A stretch of 64,000 bases of DNA from contig CM114275.1 in NCBI GenBank assembly GCA_050084515.1, positions 10,354,001-10,418,000 of the forward strand. Reading direction: 5' to 3'. The notes beneath the pieces are model-generated. The model was not told where the DNA came from. It worked only from the letters and a program-made list of their open reading frames with translations, and did no database searches. Numbering within the stretch: position 1 is the first letter of the stretch; each line of letters starts with the position of its first letter. Below are positions 1-13,335 of the stretch, one piece after another. The translations under genes and the position numbers were made by a program. The DNA comes from Blasia pusilla. Its lineage: Eukaryota > Marchantiophyta > Marchantiopsida > Blasiales.

Positions 1-2700
1 AACTACCATCGGGAGGTCTACCTTCCCACTTTGAAAGGTATGGCTCGGTCATACTCTGCAACTGGTTACACTCACAAAAATCTGTTGTATCTAGGATAGT
101 CTATGGCAAAGACTGTTACCATCATGTGAACTATCCTCTCATTTGATGATTACTTCTAACGAACGGTCCCCACCTGAAGGTGCAAATGTATCTAACTGGC
201 AGCTCTTAGGCCTTCCATCTCCAGGGCAAAAAAGTCTGTGGCTCCTTCATATTCTTAATCAGGGAGGTGGTTGGGATTTGGTGATTTTCTGGCGATTTGC
301 ACATGTGAGAAGGTATTGGAGGAGACCTGTAATCCTTTGTTTACTCTTCTGCGTGATTTGGTAATCTACAAAATGCCTCAGGTACCTCAAAGTATGAGGC
401 GCTCTTGGGTCCCGGAAAATCTTCCTACCAACCCACTTCATTGTTCAAAATCTTCTGACCCATTTGTGATCTGGAAAGTACCTAAGCATCCGGTAGTGGC
501 CCAACTTGGGCCCTCACTGACACTTTAGGACGCATCACAAAAGTTCGCTTTGGACTGATTTATAAGTAAGTTCTCATGTGGAAGTAGGCACAGTATATCA
601 TCGTAGCCTGATAATTACCCAAATAGGTGAATCCATAATGTGAAGTAATGAATCAAGCGCATCAAAACTTTGTTCGAGCCACCACTGGCGACATGGTCAG
701 CCTGTACAGGTGAGCCAAACTTTTTTCATCAAGGATATATTGTGGATATCGGTAGTATAGCCATTGGCTTAAATTGAGAGGAACGCCCGCATAGTTAGGT
801 TTACTGAATCAGCTCCAGTTCCGTTCCTGGCACACAAATGATAACTTCAGGTGTAATAGGCTCACTTTGTATTTACCCACTAAAGTGATTAAGCTCCTGC
901 CTTCCGGTTTCAATATCTGAAGGCTGATTACACAGGCACCACAAGGTGGGTTTATCATGACATGAAAATGGATAATAGGAATTGGACCTCCATTTCCGCC
1001 GAAGTGGGTAAATGGGTCATAGGGTGGTGATGGCCCATCCAACTCCTACCAAGTCTGCACCCACTCGAGTATACTTGGTGAGCAGATGATTGGAAGCCAT
1101 GAGAACCTTCGTGATAGACGCTAGACGACGTGGTATTTGAGTGGTGTCTCCATATCGGTTCATTGGCCAGCAGAATGGACTTGAAGGTGCCAGCAGCAGG
1201 GATGGCTATCTGCAGTGATACATTTAAATTTAAGATTGCTCTCCGAAAGCCAGGATTTTGCTCTGGAAACTACGTGCCTCGAGGAAGAGTATACATGCCT
1301 TGTTGTCCAATGTGCCATGCATGATTCTGTTATAAGGCAGGTTTCATTGAAGCGTATGTTTCACTGTGCTGTGTGTCAAGAGTATCGTACGTAAACTTAG
1401 CAGCTTCAGAAGTCCTTGATGCGCATTCAGAGACCGTCGATTTTGGTTGGTTGTTCAAATAGCTCTTTTCTTGTCTGGATAGTCTTTAGCAGTTTCTTCT
1501 CCGATTGGAGGCAGTAGAGATGAGAAGTCCGCTCCTTGAAACATCTTCACAGCTGAGTAGGAAATCTGTTTGCTCAGATGAGCCTTTCCCACTGCTGGGG
1601 TGTTTTGTTTAGAGTGTTTATATGATCTGTGTGGAGTCTCTGACGTTTTTAGTGATCTGCATCAACTTTCAATGAAACCATTAAAAAACATTTCCTGCTG
1701 TATAGACAAGTATGCAGACATCGTAAGAAGACAAACCTCTGTATGAACTTTGGAGGACAGATAATAGAGGCAAGACGTTTGAAAACTTGTTGGCAATGGT
1801 CAATATATTCGAAGAAAATAACCATCGAACTGGATGAAAATAGATTGTTCGAACAATAGATTGGTAAGATTGCTCTTGTAGCCTATGAAAAAATCTTAAT
1901 GTCAGTTCATGCCTAAAGTTCAATTACAGGTGAGTATCCGACACAAAGATCTAAGCCGTAAGGAATTTGAGACGCTACACTTACCTTCTTTTACTAGTAT
2001 CTTGATTTGAAGGACGCAAAGGAGACCTCCGAGGAGTAAGAGTTGATGCAGGCTGAAATATTTACAACACAAGAAATAATAAATCACTCGATTTGGCAGA
2101 GGTAGGTTTAGGATGTCTTCGCTTGAACTTTACATCGATAGCACGGAATATCTTCACACTGAGATTTCGTGCCTAATACAGGATTCCTGTGGGCGATGAA
2201 TCTGCTCTATGCACCGCATCTATCTTCTTGGGACATGCAAGTAATATCTGCAGTCCCTAGTTCCTCTTCTTCAAAAGTGCAATTGCGAATAATAATATTC
2301 CCATTTGTCGGAATTTCTGATCCGTTTAACTAAAACCGGTGATATCCCTCCTGACTGACTGTTCCAACGGGATTCAGACTTACGGAGCAAAGACTTCACT
2401 TCGTCCAGTTTGACAGTAACCGTTTTTTCTGATCTCCCTGGTCAAGAACGTGGTTTTCAGGTGGTGGAAAGGCCCGACTTAAGCACTACTGCAGTTGATG
2501 TTTTTCCGGGGCCAGAACATGTTTATTCCAGCCTTTTCACCACCGATCGAGTACCCCATTGCTCCTTTTTGGTGAGGATAACATGTTAGCCTCCGTGTGA
2601 CGACAAAATTTAACTGAGCCCCACACACACGTCCTACGTCTACAGTCGGAAATCCTAATGTACACTCGTAGTAGTATGTGGATGCGCACATTCTTCTTAT
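1..2700. other. Unassigned DNA 3' of the DYRK kinase gene
   Basis: I see no recognisable coding domain, RNA gene or repeat here. The open frames are short (under about 100 codons), overlap on both strands and show no family motif. The right part probably includes the 3' UTR of the minus-strand kinase gene that stops near 2708. Exons of an unrecognised gene cannot be excluded. Confidence 0.4.
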
Positions 2701-2707
2701 AGCATTA

Positions 2708-5700
2708 TCACCCTTTCTTATTGAAGCCAGAAAGAAAAGAGAAAGTCAGCAGAGAGTTTACCCCCACCATCCACGGGTGCTGCATGAGCTGCTCTGGAGT
2801 GAGTCGCTGATTCTTATCCCAGCGCAAGCAGCCTTCTAAAAAACTCACAAATAGAGGATCGTTGCAACCAATTGCGGTGGCCAAGTCCTTCGAGCCGGGC
2901 CAATGTTTCTTTCCCCTCGAGTTCGGAACGATCCTTGGGTTGTTTTGGCTATCTGGTCGTCACCCAAACGAATCCCTCGTCAAGAAAGTATGAGAAGAAT
3001 CACTTAATTGTTGATTAACGAGTTTATGTAATACCCAAATTTGTAGTACGTAGGACATGTGAAAAGTTTTGGAGTACAACTCACCGAAAAACATTTTCTT
3101 ACGCGTGGCCTGTTCCATGACTGAGGCCGGGGGAAGGCCCAAAATCTCCATCATGCAAGCTAGTTGCTCAACTTCATTTTCCCCCGGAAACAGAGGATAA
3201 CCTGAAGTCAACCGAGGAATAAGGCGCTCGCTCTCATTCAACTGAGATGTACTCAACCTGCTGTGTTGTAGTTCTAAACAGGCAAGTGGTTTGACGCAGC
3301 CGCTGATATGTCACTCATTTAAACCGTAATGAAGTTCGCGCTTTTCGAGAGCGGTTATATCATAAACAATTTGAAAGCTTAAGGCGAATCAAAATGTCAA
3401 AACAAGGTTTTCCTTTTTTATGTGGAGCGTCGTCGTTATACCTGTGAATAGCTCAGCAAGAATGCATCCCAAACTCCATATGTCAATCATCATATCGTAG
3501 GACAGACCTGCAAAACCCCAAAGTGAGATGCAAACTGGTGATGGGCTGCTCACATTCTTGGATTACTCTGATTGTCTAAGCAAACTACCAGTAGATCCTG
3601 CCATCAAGAAATGGCATTTGCGTTATGTGGTCCACCGCCCTTTGAGCTTAGCGAGTGGCTTGTCTCGTCTTTTGCACCATCTCTACCTGGCTGTCCGTTC
3701 ACTTTTCAGTGTTAGCTCAGAGCTCACCTTCTTCGTATTTCGTTTCACAGCTAACAAATATATGTCCAAGCATTGCTATCACAACCTCCAAACGTCATTC
3801 CAATCATCATCACCAGAGCAATCAGATAAGTCGTGTCTCTTAACTCAAAAAATCGGCTAGAGTTGTACCCTTATAAGATTTTGACGTTAAAAGCTATTTG
3901 TTGCTTGGATGTGGGGATAGGACGGCAGATCTTTCTTGTTCAGAATCAACTTCTATACTAGTTGCAGATACAATGGCTGCCTCTAAATTCTTTGAACGAT
4001 TTTTCTAGTGTTTCAAGACCAGGCTAGATAACCTCCTAAGAATATCGTTCCGAAAGACACCCTGGTCAATTCAGTTCGACGAATTCCCTGTATGAGCTGA
4101 AAGTAGAAATTTGTCTGTCAATTGTGTGAGGCCAGCTAAGACATCTCCGAGATCGAGATATCATACTTGGATGAATGTTCGGATCAAAAATAGTTCTAAC
4201 GTCACGCTGTAAAGCTCTTCAGGTTCCGCTACTGTTAGAACCGATCTGAAGTGACGACCGTGCCCACATCATGGCTCCATTTAGAAGCGAGTTTCTGCTT
4301 CTCATCTCCAAACTGGATTCCACTCAGACGTAGAGAAGGAGCCCTCCTCTACATGTGAGAGTGCAACATATAGAGTCAACATTCTATTAACACAGTTAGT
4401 TTCGCTGCACATTCCAATCCGGCCCTGAGCTCTTGCTTTGAGCGTGGAAACCCATGAGTTCAGATTACTCTGTACCTTGAGGCAAGAATTGGAACCCTCC
4501 AAGAAGTTTAATTCAAAACATGGACGCCACACTAGGTAACAGATTCTAGGAGAACCTGAATGGATGAAGGAAATAAATCACAGAGGAAGGGTACTAGTCC
4601 ATTCCTCTCGCTAGGAAGAATCTTACACGAAGTTGGGGAATGTGTTATTCACGGAATTTTAGTGTGCCCATAATTGACGGTGGCAGTGGAATTGCGAGCA
4701 TTCGTTTCACACAATCTGAGCAAAACAAGATTCTCACCGAGAATAACCTCAGGCGATCGATAAAATCGGCTCTGAATATACGTATAAACTGCAAGTGCCA
4801 AATAAATCGCTGGTCAATGACAAGAACTGCTTCCGCATATCCACAGACTACATACATGCCTATTGGACAGCCCTCTTGGATTCGGAGCTTTATGGACCTT
4901 AGTTCTGTAAAAAATACAATGCGAACTTTCCTATGATACTAGATACAGCCACATTTAGCCTCAACATTGTCAAAAGCAGCAAGAGGCAATTGGAATTCAC
5001 TAAAATATTCAGTGGAGTATTTACGAGCGTCAGCAAGACCAGGCGAGAAATCGAGGTGAGTGGAGGAGCAGGAAAGACGAGACCGTGGAAAAGTTCGAAA
5101 ATCTCTACGTACTTCTTTCGTGACAAAAGCAGCTTGATCCAAAATCGATAACTTTTATTTTGGACATCGCCGGATGTTGTAGTAATATATTCTCAGGCTT
5201 CAAATCACAATGGATTACGTGCAACTTTCGTAGAAAACGCAATGTGGCGAGAAGCTGGCTCGCAAAACTCTTGATGACAATCAAGCTTATTCCCTGGAAG
5301 TTGTTGCGCTTGATGAGCTCGTACAAGCTTATGTCATGCAGTGCAAAAGCGATGCACAGATGACCGCGAAAATAGAAGCTTTCATAAATAGTCACAATGT
5401 TGAAATTTGAGGGCTCGTCTTGGGCCTGTACAGACCTTCAAAAAGACGGGTCATTTTCATTGAGGGCTGCTCACAAAATCCTCGGAACGCACGTCGAAGT
5501 AGATAAACCACAACCTAAGGATTCGAAGCTGGCACTTCAATGGAACAACGCGCAAAGAGTTAAAAGCGAAATATCGTATCTTTATCACGAGTGTGCTGGT
5601 CAAATCTTGGTTACCTTCTGCCGCAAATCCTCGAGGATCTTCACCTCCACTAAAGCCTGTTGATGAAATCTGCGCTTATTGCGAATCATTTTCACAGCTC

Positions 5701-8700
5701 TCAAGGCCTTATGCTTATGGTCCATGCACTTCAAGACCTCACCAAAACTTCCTTTCCCCAGGATGCCCAAGACCTCATAGCGATAAGCTAGGTGGTCATG
5801 CTCTACCACATTGTAGTCACCCCTCTCATCATCGAAACCTGCAATAATACACAAGGTCAAACCAGATTACTATCTGCGGTTTTGTAGGCATTTTTTAAGA
5901 ACTTCGGCATTACTGAGAAACTCCTGTCGAAAACAACTAATGAGAAACAGATGCGAAGACCCTGGAGCTAATATTGACATTCAGCTGTAGAACTCCAAGT
6001 CAAATTGAACATGAAACAGATAACCCGCATCGTTTTCGCCTTCTTTCGAGCTTGTCTAAGGGAATACAAGGAAGAAACTCCAACTAACCATGGTTGCAAG
6101 AGCCAGGGATTCCTGTTGCCTGAATTTTGTTAGCGTTGAGGCCTAAGTAGTAGATCTCGCTATATGGGAGAATTTCCCGGCGTTCATAATCCGTCATGTG
6201 ACCTCCACACTGCCTCAGAACCACTGATATCCATACGTACAGAGCCTTGCGTTAGAGGTCAAAGCAGCTCACGACGATACAGTCCAGACTCGTGGGGACA
6301 GAACGCAATGATCCACAATTGGCACAAAACATCTGCAATCTGAAAGTCCTCTCTCCGAGATCACGTGGCCGTCTTCTCTAGCATTTGTTCAGCATCGAAA
6401 TTGAATCAACATGCTGGACCAGGTGAATATTGCCTTGCGACCCTCGAAAACAGCTTCAAGACTAGTACCTCCAGGCAGCGATTCAATTGGTAATCCAGGT
6501 ACTCCTTCTCAATCTCCTTTCCCCTCACATCCATGCAATTGAAGAATTTGGGCAAAGTGGTGGAAGGGAACATCTAGGAGACACGGCAGAAATGAGGGTC
6601 GACCTCAGGAAGGTTTAAGCTGGGCTGTGGACACTTCTGCACTGTGCATTGAACGATGAACCCAGGGTGCGAAGAACTTTTAGACAACGCCAGAGTCAAC
6701 CCCTATTCCTGCTTTGGTAATGCGTTTCTATCATTGGTTCGGTTCATAAAAGTCGCAACTCTTATAATCTCTTCTTTGGACTCTGAACAAACGCCGATAC
6801 TTCCTCCTCGGCCCTGGTTTCCTCTGCCTTCAACCATCGATCACCATATTTCCTAGCTTCAACATGCTCTGTTAAATTCAGCTTCATTGTGAACCTGAAC
6901 TGCAGGACTAGTAATTCGTGCTCAGGACTACTAATTCGAATCCCGAAAGTTCTCGATGAAAGAACTATAGATGCCTTCAAGCGAACGAATACTTCTGAAT
7001 ATAATTTTGTCAACAGTGTAAATAAACCAATACAGGCCTACGCGTTGCCATATCATAGATGGCGATTACGTACCCTGCGGCAGTGCAGCCAAGCGATTCG
7101 AGGGCGGTTCCACTTGGTTTCCTAGATTGTGCATATTTTGTAAAGCCCATGGCAAAAACTCCCTCGGTATGACAATTCAGAAGTGATGAGGTAACTTCAA
7201 TAGCACCATTCCTTTCTTCCTCCGACATCAATCAACTCGCGACCTCACTACTTAGTATTATTAATGTTTTGTTTTGTTTCTCTATGCGTCCAAGAGTAGA
7301 AAGAGGTTGATGTATGTGATGGAGGGCCGTCGTATATCTGGTTTTACATGTCCTCGAGAAGAGCTGACGTCCACCACCAAGAATACAAGAAGGTCTGGCA
7401 CAAGAGGAACAAAATCCGGAGTTCACCTTGTTCTAAACTAAATCCTCAGTCCTTTACGTTCGCTTATCTCAAAAGTCCCAACGTCTGATTTCTACTTGGC
7501 TAATCTCGCGAATATGGGGTGGGTATGATCATATTTAATGCGAAAAATCATCACTAAATTCCCGACACCTTCACAAGGGGGTCTGCTTCCCTCTATAGAC
7601 CTTACAGCTTGAGTGGAAGAGGAGAGAGAGCATACTTTCTGGAGTGGCAGGTGCACTAGGAGAAGAAGAGGGAAGCGTAGGCGCGTCTGACTTATGCGTG
7701 TTCTGCAGGAGGTTCAAACTTAAGTTCAGAGCGAGGTCCTGAGAAGACCGTGGATAGTCAGTTACTGTCGGAAATCCAGCAAAAAGAATCGAGCGCTACA
7801 GAGGAGCAAATTACATGCTTTTACCGTAACATTTTCTATCGACGTAAGATTCCTCCAGTAGACCTGTAAACCTGTGATCCCAGATCTCTATAGACCTGTC
7901 CAACAGATTCACTTCAACAAGCCTCCCTAGATCTATGATATTTATGAGGAAATAGGTGACAAGGCAGAATTTTCGTCGCCCTCTTCGTCTTTTCTAAACA
8001 TGTTGGCGACTAGAGGGCAAGAACTAGAACGTAGGGCCATAACAAAACATCTTACTTCATGCTTACGATAAGGGGATGATAGAGAACTCTTCCTCGAAGC
8101 TCCCCTGTCTGTCAATGCCAACCGCGGGCTCCCTTCAGCCACGGCCTGTCATTCACAACGGGTTTCAGTTGTTTCTTTCCAGTCGAGGCTCTTGAAACTG
8201 TCTAGCGGAATGTGATATGAGTGGGTAAAAACGCATCCCAAAAGTGCCTGGTCCACGCTTTCCTATGTGATTGCATCGATCCAGAGAAGAAATCTCCATA
8301 CAATTGCTGCAGTCATTCACAATGATTGTTCAGAAGAAAAACAGAGTTCCCATTGTCCTCATGCACTAGGTGAAATTTCAGTGGTTCAGACTGCTACAGC
8401 GCAAAGTCCTGTATTAATTGCTTGCCGGTAGAAGTCCTCACAGGACGAGATGTTCGACAAGTTTGGATGTTCTCCACAGGGTTGCCACCGAATCCTGCGA
8501 GACATTTAGGTTGACTAGATTAGCAAAACTTTGCGCCACTTACGCAAAAGAATACCGTCGATTCTTGACGACGGAATAAAACTGTCTTGACGAAACCTTC
8601 GATGTAGAATTACCAGAAGTACTCCAAGAGAATTCTAAGAGAAGAATTAGTCGCGGAGAGATCCGAACAGAGAAGGTTACCGATGGGAACAGAAGTTTGA

Positions 8701-10061
8701 CAGCCACTAAGGTTCAGTTTTGGCGCTTTTCCTTTCCCGTTCGATACATGACCGCTGTCAAACTCATCCTTGACAGACATGTTTATCTCAGAAGCAGCTG
8801 CCACTTCGACGTGTGCCTCCTCATTCCCCCTGGACGATACATGTTCAGCAGAATTTCAGAGAACGACATTAGTTACTTCTACAATAAAATCGGAGAGTTT
8901 ACGTGCCGACAAAGATGATAATAGTGTGCAGGAGAAACAATCTGCTCCGTGAGAGAAACTTCTATCGGCTGGTTACCTTCGGCAGCTCCCGGTGGATGGC
9001 AGATCTGGATGAAGAGCAAGCTGCCTGACTGTTGTTAACTTGTGACGGAATTTGTCCTCCAGCTGCGCCCTGTCGAGATTACTGAGAAGTCTTGCTGCCC
9101 TGTAACCGTGGCTGGTCGCTACCTTTCTAACGGTGCTCCCGAGCGATTTTGTACCCGGTACAGTAATTGTGGAGTCTCTAGAGGACGTTCCGGAGTTCAA
9201 CTGACGAGGCTTCTTCGTTTCACCCGTACCATTTTCTTGCTTCAAACCTCCCTGTGAGATTCTTTCGGCGACGGATGGTCCTAAAGAAAGCCTTCTGTTT
9301 TCCCAAGCGCTCCCAATGTCGTCTTTGACATCCAGGTCGCTCCCACATTCATTTGTCCTAGCTTCGCCGATCTCTGCATTCGGGTTCGAAACGATTCTGC
9401 AGGTGAGGGGTCCATTCCTGCTCGCGTTTTCGCTTTTGTGCCTTCTGCTTGCTTGGACTGCACCAGGTGGAGTCGAAAGATGTACGGGAAAACTTGTTTG
9501 CAGGCCATTAGTGGGATGTTTGAGCACCTTGTCTCTGCTGTAGAAATTTCCGTTGATTAGGTTGGATGTATTCTCGTTCTTATACTCCCCTTTACTTCTC
9601 ACAGTTATGGGGCCTGAGGCAAGTTCTCCACTCTCGGAAGTCTCGTTGGATCCATGGGCAAAACCATTAACTGCAGCATGGGTTAGAATCTTATCGGACA
9701 TCGAATTCGCGACAGAGCTCTTTCTTTCTCTCCCTTCAACAGTGGTGTGTCTTATACACAACGAGTGGCTGATTCCAACTGATTTCAATTCACCTTCCTT
9801 GCCTGGTGCTCCGATTCCATTTTCAAGATTCCCGGCCAACTCAGTCTGCTCGATTAGATGCCTCCGAACCTTTGCAAGATTCAAAATCGGAAGGTCAATT
9901 TTCCTTCCGTTCTTGTCCACCCGAAAACTAGAATTGAACTTACCACCTGTTGAGAAAGCCTTAACTTGCAATCCCTTTCCTGCCTTCGGAACGCCAGTAT
10001 CATTCTGCATAAAACTTGGGAGGTCAAGACATTTGGTGTCACCGGTAGATTTGCGGCCCAT
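2708..10061 (-). CDS. DYRK-type dual-specificity protein kinase, multi-exon
   Basis: Cytosolic or nuclear kinase of the CMGC/DYRK family, expected to autophosphorylate its activation-loop tyrosine and then phosphorylate Ser/Thr. Exons supported by splice sites and matching phases: 8977-10061 (ATG at 10061; about 361 Ser/Asn-rich codons, no known domain), 8614-8829, 8067-8104 (tentative), 6089-about 6202, 5615-5838, 5113-5425, 4738-4788, 3442-3507, 3085-3201, 2708-2952. The 6.1-kb exon has the DYRK-homology box ([15 protein letters not shown]). The 5.7-kb exon has GDY, the Gly loop [10 protein letters not shown] and AVK. The 5.1-kb exon has HCDLKPEN and DFGSSCF, the DYRK forms of HRD and DFG. 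The 4.7-kb exon has the YTY activation loop and SRFYRSPEV. Later exons carry [38 protein letters not shown] and the C-lobe end [17 protein letters not shown]. Exons between 6.2 and 8.0 kb are unresolved (a candidate lies near 7.08-7.23 kb). The last exon may splice further, because a GGGGTAAAC donor-like site precedes the stop. Confidence 0.9.
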
Positions 10062-11353
10062 GGTGATGTAAGCAACTTTGACGTCTTATCGGGTATGATT
10101 CCGCGTAGGAGAAGATTTATTGTAGAGAAATGCAGGCGATTTGACCTCACTCGTTGACAATCTGGTGTTTCAAAGAAGCAAGTCCGCAGGTGTTCATTAG
10201 GCATCTACCGAAGGCGGTGAAAGTCAAATTCCGGGTAACAGTAAGTGGACATTTGTAAATTAATTTGGACAGCCTAGTATAATCAAGTGCGATAAGGCAT
10301 AAGCTTCCGAGTAAATTTGATTCGCCATATGACATGTGAACTACCGTGCGAGAGCGAGGGAACCCGACAGAGAAAATTGAGAAATCAGCTCATTAGTTAC
10401 GTCGACCTTGCAAGAGTACGTAGCCTTACCATTTACACTAGCACGCTGCACGAGCTGCAAACACACACCCGGGCACATCCGACTGTGGACATCTACGTAT
10501 ACAGGCCAGCGAACTCAACGCATATCGCAATTGTTGCGTCTCACAACTCCATAACACCGGCTTTCCACCGAACAACACTAGAACAACCAGGCGCTCCATA
10601 TTTCCGCTACGCTTATCAAATCAGCAAGTCGACGGGATTCCACAGATCTCGTGAATTCTACTAACTCACTCAAGTTGCCATCCACGTCCAGCGTGAATCA
10701 CAACGCAGACATTTTCAGCTTCACTGACTCACGTCCATCTATCTCCACCACAAATAATATCCGTTCGTAAACGGCACCGCCCTGCAATAGTGGCACATCG
10801 ATTACAACATACACGAGCGAAGGACAGCCCGAGTAAGCGAGGAAGTGATGAAAAATAATATAATAGGGTTATGAGCAGGAGAAAGGAAGGGAGGACGAGC
10901 GAGGCGGTTAGGAGTATGGCCATTGCGCAAATCGGGGAGTACCCGTCCAACGCAGTCTATTAGCAAGATCCATTGGATCCTACTTCTTGTAATGCTTGCA
11001 ACCTTTACCGGTCTCCCGGCAGACGACCGACTACCTACTCCTTTAGGGTAACGCTCTGCATGACAATGTCCCCTCTTTATCGTGGTCATCCCTGCCTTCT
11101 ATATTATTATTGGAGGAGGGTTTGTGGATTGACATTTTTTTTTCAACACAAATTACAAATTTCTCAAAAAAATTCATAAATTTCAATTTTTTGGTTTATT
11201 TTAAATAATTTTTGTTAAATTTTGCTTTTAGTTTGTCTGCGGGTGTCACTTCTTGTTCTTCGTAGAAGTAATCAAAATAAAATAGTTAGGAAGGCCATAA
11301 GAGTATTGATTTTAGGTAGAATGAAAAGCTATGCCTTTTGATTTTAGGTAGAA
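10062..11353. other. Upstream region of the DYRK gene (promoter and 5' UTR) and intergenic DNA
   Basis: The first ~1 kb directly upstream of the kinase ATG (10061, minus strand) should contain its leader and promoter. I could not identify a convincing TATA box or transcription start. From about 11.1 kb the base composition turns strongly AT-rich. No coding domain is recognised. Confidence 0.4.
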
Positions 11354-11986
11354 TTGAAAAGGGACATGCCTATGAATGATTCATCAAAGAAATATTATGG
11401 AGTGAAATCTCCAGATGTAACACCTTTGAGAACATGGACTTCATCACTAGAGTATATTGAGCTAGCAAGCCCAGAGTACAGTGGACTAGCGTGCAAAATG
11501 GCACAATATACACCCGTGAGTCCCGGATATGAAAGATGCCAAAGAGAATCCAAAACAATTCTAGAGTTTGGTGGACCAACAACCAAAGTGGCACGATATG
11601 CCACCCCCCATCCAGAGCATAGAACTTGCCAAAGAGAATCAAGATTTGGGAAGTACCCTGATAGTTTGGAATCTCCAGATGCACCAAGTACTGAGTGGGG
11701 AGGAATGGAATGTTACATCAAACATGGAGATGGAACAGTATAGTCCATAACAAAATCAAGTCCCTCAGAAGAGTTTTGGACAAGACTTGGAGATAACACT
11801 CCAGGGTTAGTGCCTTCAAATAGTTCAAGCTCACACCTTAAATATTTAGACCTTTCCACGAGCTCTGATTTTGAATACTACCCTTCCCCTTTAGAATCCC
11901 CTGGGTTTGAAAAGGGCATTGTTCCACCTCCCAAACCTGCAAGGATCGAGAGAAAGAGATCGAAGAAGGTTAAGTTTGACTATTAA
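11354..11986 (+). pseudogene. Broken Ser/Pro-rich ORF of unknown function (in-frame TAG at 11741)
   Basis: One frame runs from the ATG at 11354 to TAA at 11984-11986 (211 codons) and is interrupted only by TAG at 11741-11743. Both halves have similar composition: Ser/Pro/Glu/Tyr-rich with recurring short motifs such as ELASPEYSG, VSPGYERCQRES and ATPHPEHRTCQRES in the first half, and YYPSPLESPGFEKG in the second. It ends in a basic tail (ARIERKRSKKVKF). The CQRES repeat suggests internal duplication. I recognise no family. It could be a retroelement gag remnant, a spliced exon or chance. The continued bias across the stop argues for a decayed gene. Confidence 0.35.
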
Positions 11987-12654
11987 GCTTCTCCTCAACA
12001 ACAAGCTAAGGCTACAAAAGATGTTGAAGTGTAGTTTAGATCAATCAAGGATACTAGATAAAGTATTCTAAAAAATCTTTACAAAGTGTATGACACCTTA
12101 CAAAGGGGTTGCATTCTCTTTGCGCGTATCTTTGCAAATTTTGTCATAATCCAAACAAAAAATGACGCAAATTTGTTTCCATGTGCCTTCATGAAAAAAA
12201 AATTTCAAAGGGAAATAGGACCCTCATGAATTTGGCCGCTTAGATTCTCTCTGCACTCTCTCAGATCTGGCGTATCTCTCTTGGATTCTCTAATCCTCTC
12301 AAACCAAGGGGCATAGAAAGACATATAGTGAGGGAAATAATGACACCCAACACTCAACAACAAGGTGATGGCATCAGCACAGAACAATAGAAGTCATGAG
12401 ATCTCCTTGGCAACGAGCAACAGCAGAATCAAGCCAAGCCAACTAAAGGATGGCCTTCCTTGAGCAATTTTACTATACTTGTGCAAAAACTCTATTGATC
12501 CACCCTTCCACTTCGATCAACACGAGATCACTGAGAAAGAAGTAAATTTAATCTCCTAGGGCCGTCCCTTCATCTTTAGTGCGTAAGAATGTGCTCGAGC
12601 TTTGCTCATACGTCTTGCGTAGGGATCAAGCTCTGCTCAACCGTGAGCATAAGT
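11987..12654. other. Intergenic DNA, nothing recognised
   Basis: AT-rich sequence with a poly-A stretch near 12190-12200. No coding motif or repeat is recognised. Confidence 0.35.
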
Positions 12655-13335
12655 ACTCTATTCTTCACTCTGCACTTTTCCGCTATGCTCGACCTTAGGG
12701 CCTCCAATGAAACAAAAATGAAAAAAACTTGAGCTAAACCCGTGAACTATGGAGCGCATGGTGAGAGACGACGCAAAGTCGGAAGGCGAGAAGCACAGGG
12801 TGAGAGAGAAGACAAAAATGCGGGAGGAGCGCATTCAATCTACGCAGGCCGTCCCTATAGATAAGCATGTATTGACACCAAATGTGCAAGGTCGTGCTTG
12901 ATCAAACCTGTAAAAATATACAAGTAAGGTGCTCGATCAAGCCTTCAGCAAAGATGGAGCTCTTCAACTCAAACTTAGCCATGTTGCTCCTTGCTCGACC
13001 TAAGCGCCTTGAAGGAAAAAAAAATGCAAACGCTTGAGCTAAAAGCCAAAGCGGGTGCACCGTAAGTGGAGAAAAACAACGCAGGTTGAGAGAGCTTATC
13101 GATGCAAAGCCAGGAGACGAGTGAGTCAAGGTGAGAGACTACGTAAAGCCCTGAGACATGTGTGCTTGGGTGAGAGAGGATGCAAAGCTCTAAGACGAAG
13201 AATGCATGGTGAGAGAGGTGATGGAAATGGAGAAGGAAACGCAGAGTTCTGAGGAGCGCACGCTGAGGCATGCCGCAAAAGCCAAAGTGTGGGTGGGAGA
13301 GATGGGGGTAGCATGGCTTGGGAGACAATGTAAAG
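12655..13335. repeat. Degenerate direct repeats and minisatellite-like units
   Basis: A block near 12680-12800 (TGCTCGACCTTAGG... then AAACTTGAGCTAAA, then GGTGAGAGA) recurs at about 12990-13100 (TGCTCGACCTAAGC..., AACGCTTGAGCTAAA). From about 13090 to 13260 there are degenerate units of about 40 bp, each starting GTGAGAGA and followed by a TGCAAAGC-like core and an AGACGA or TGAGACA segment. Open frames across this block on both strands (for example 12975-13496 minus) have low-complexity translations and look like by-products of the repeat. Confidence 0.55.
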
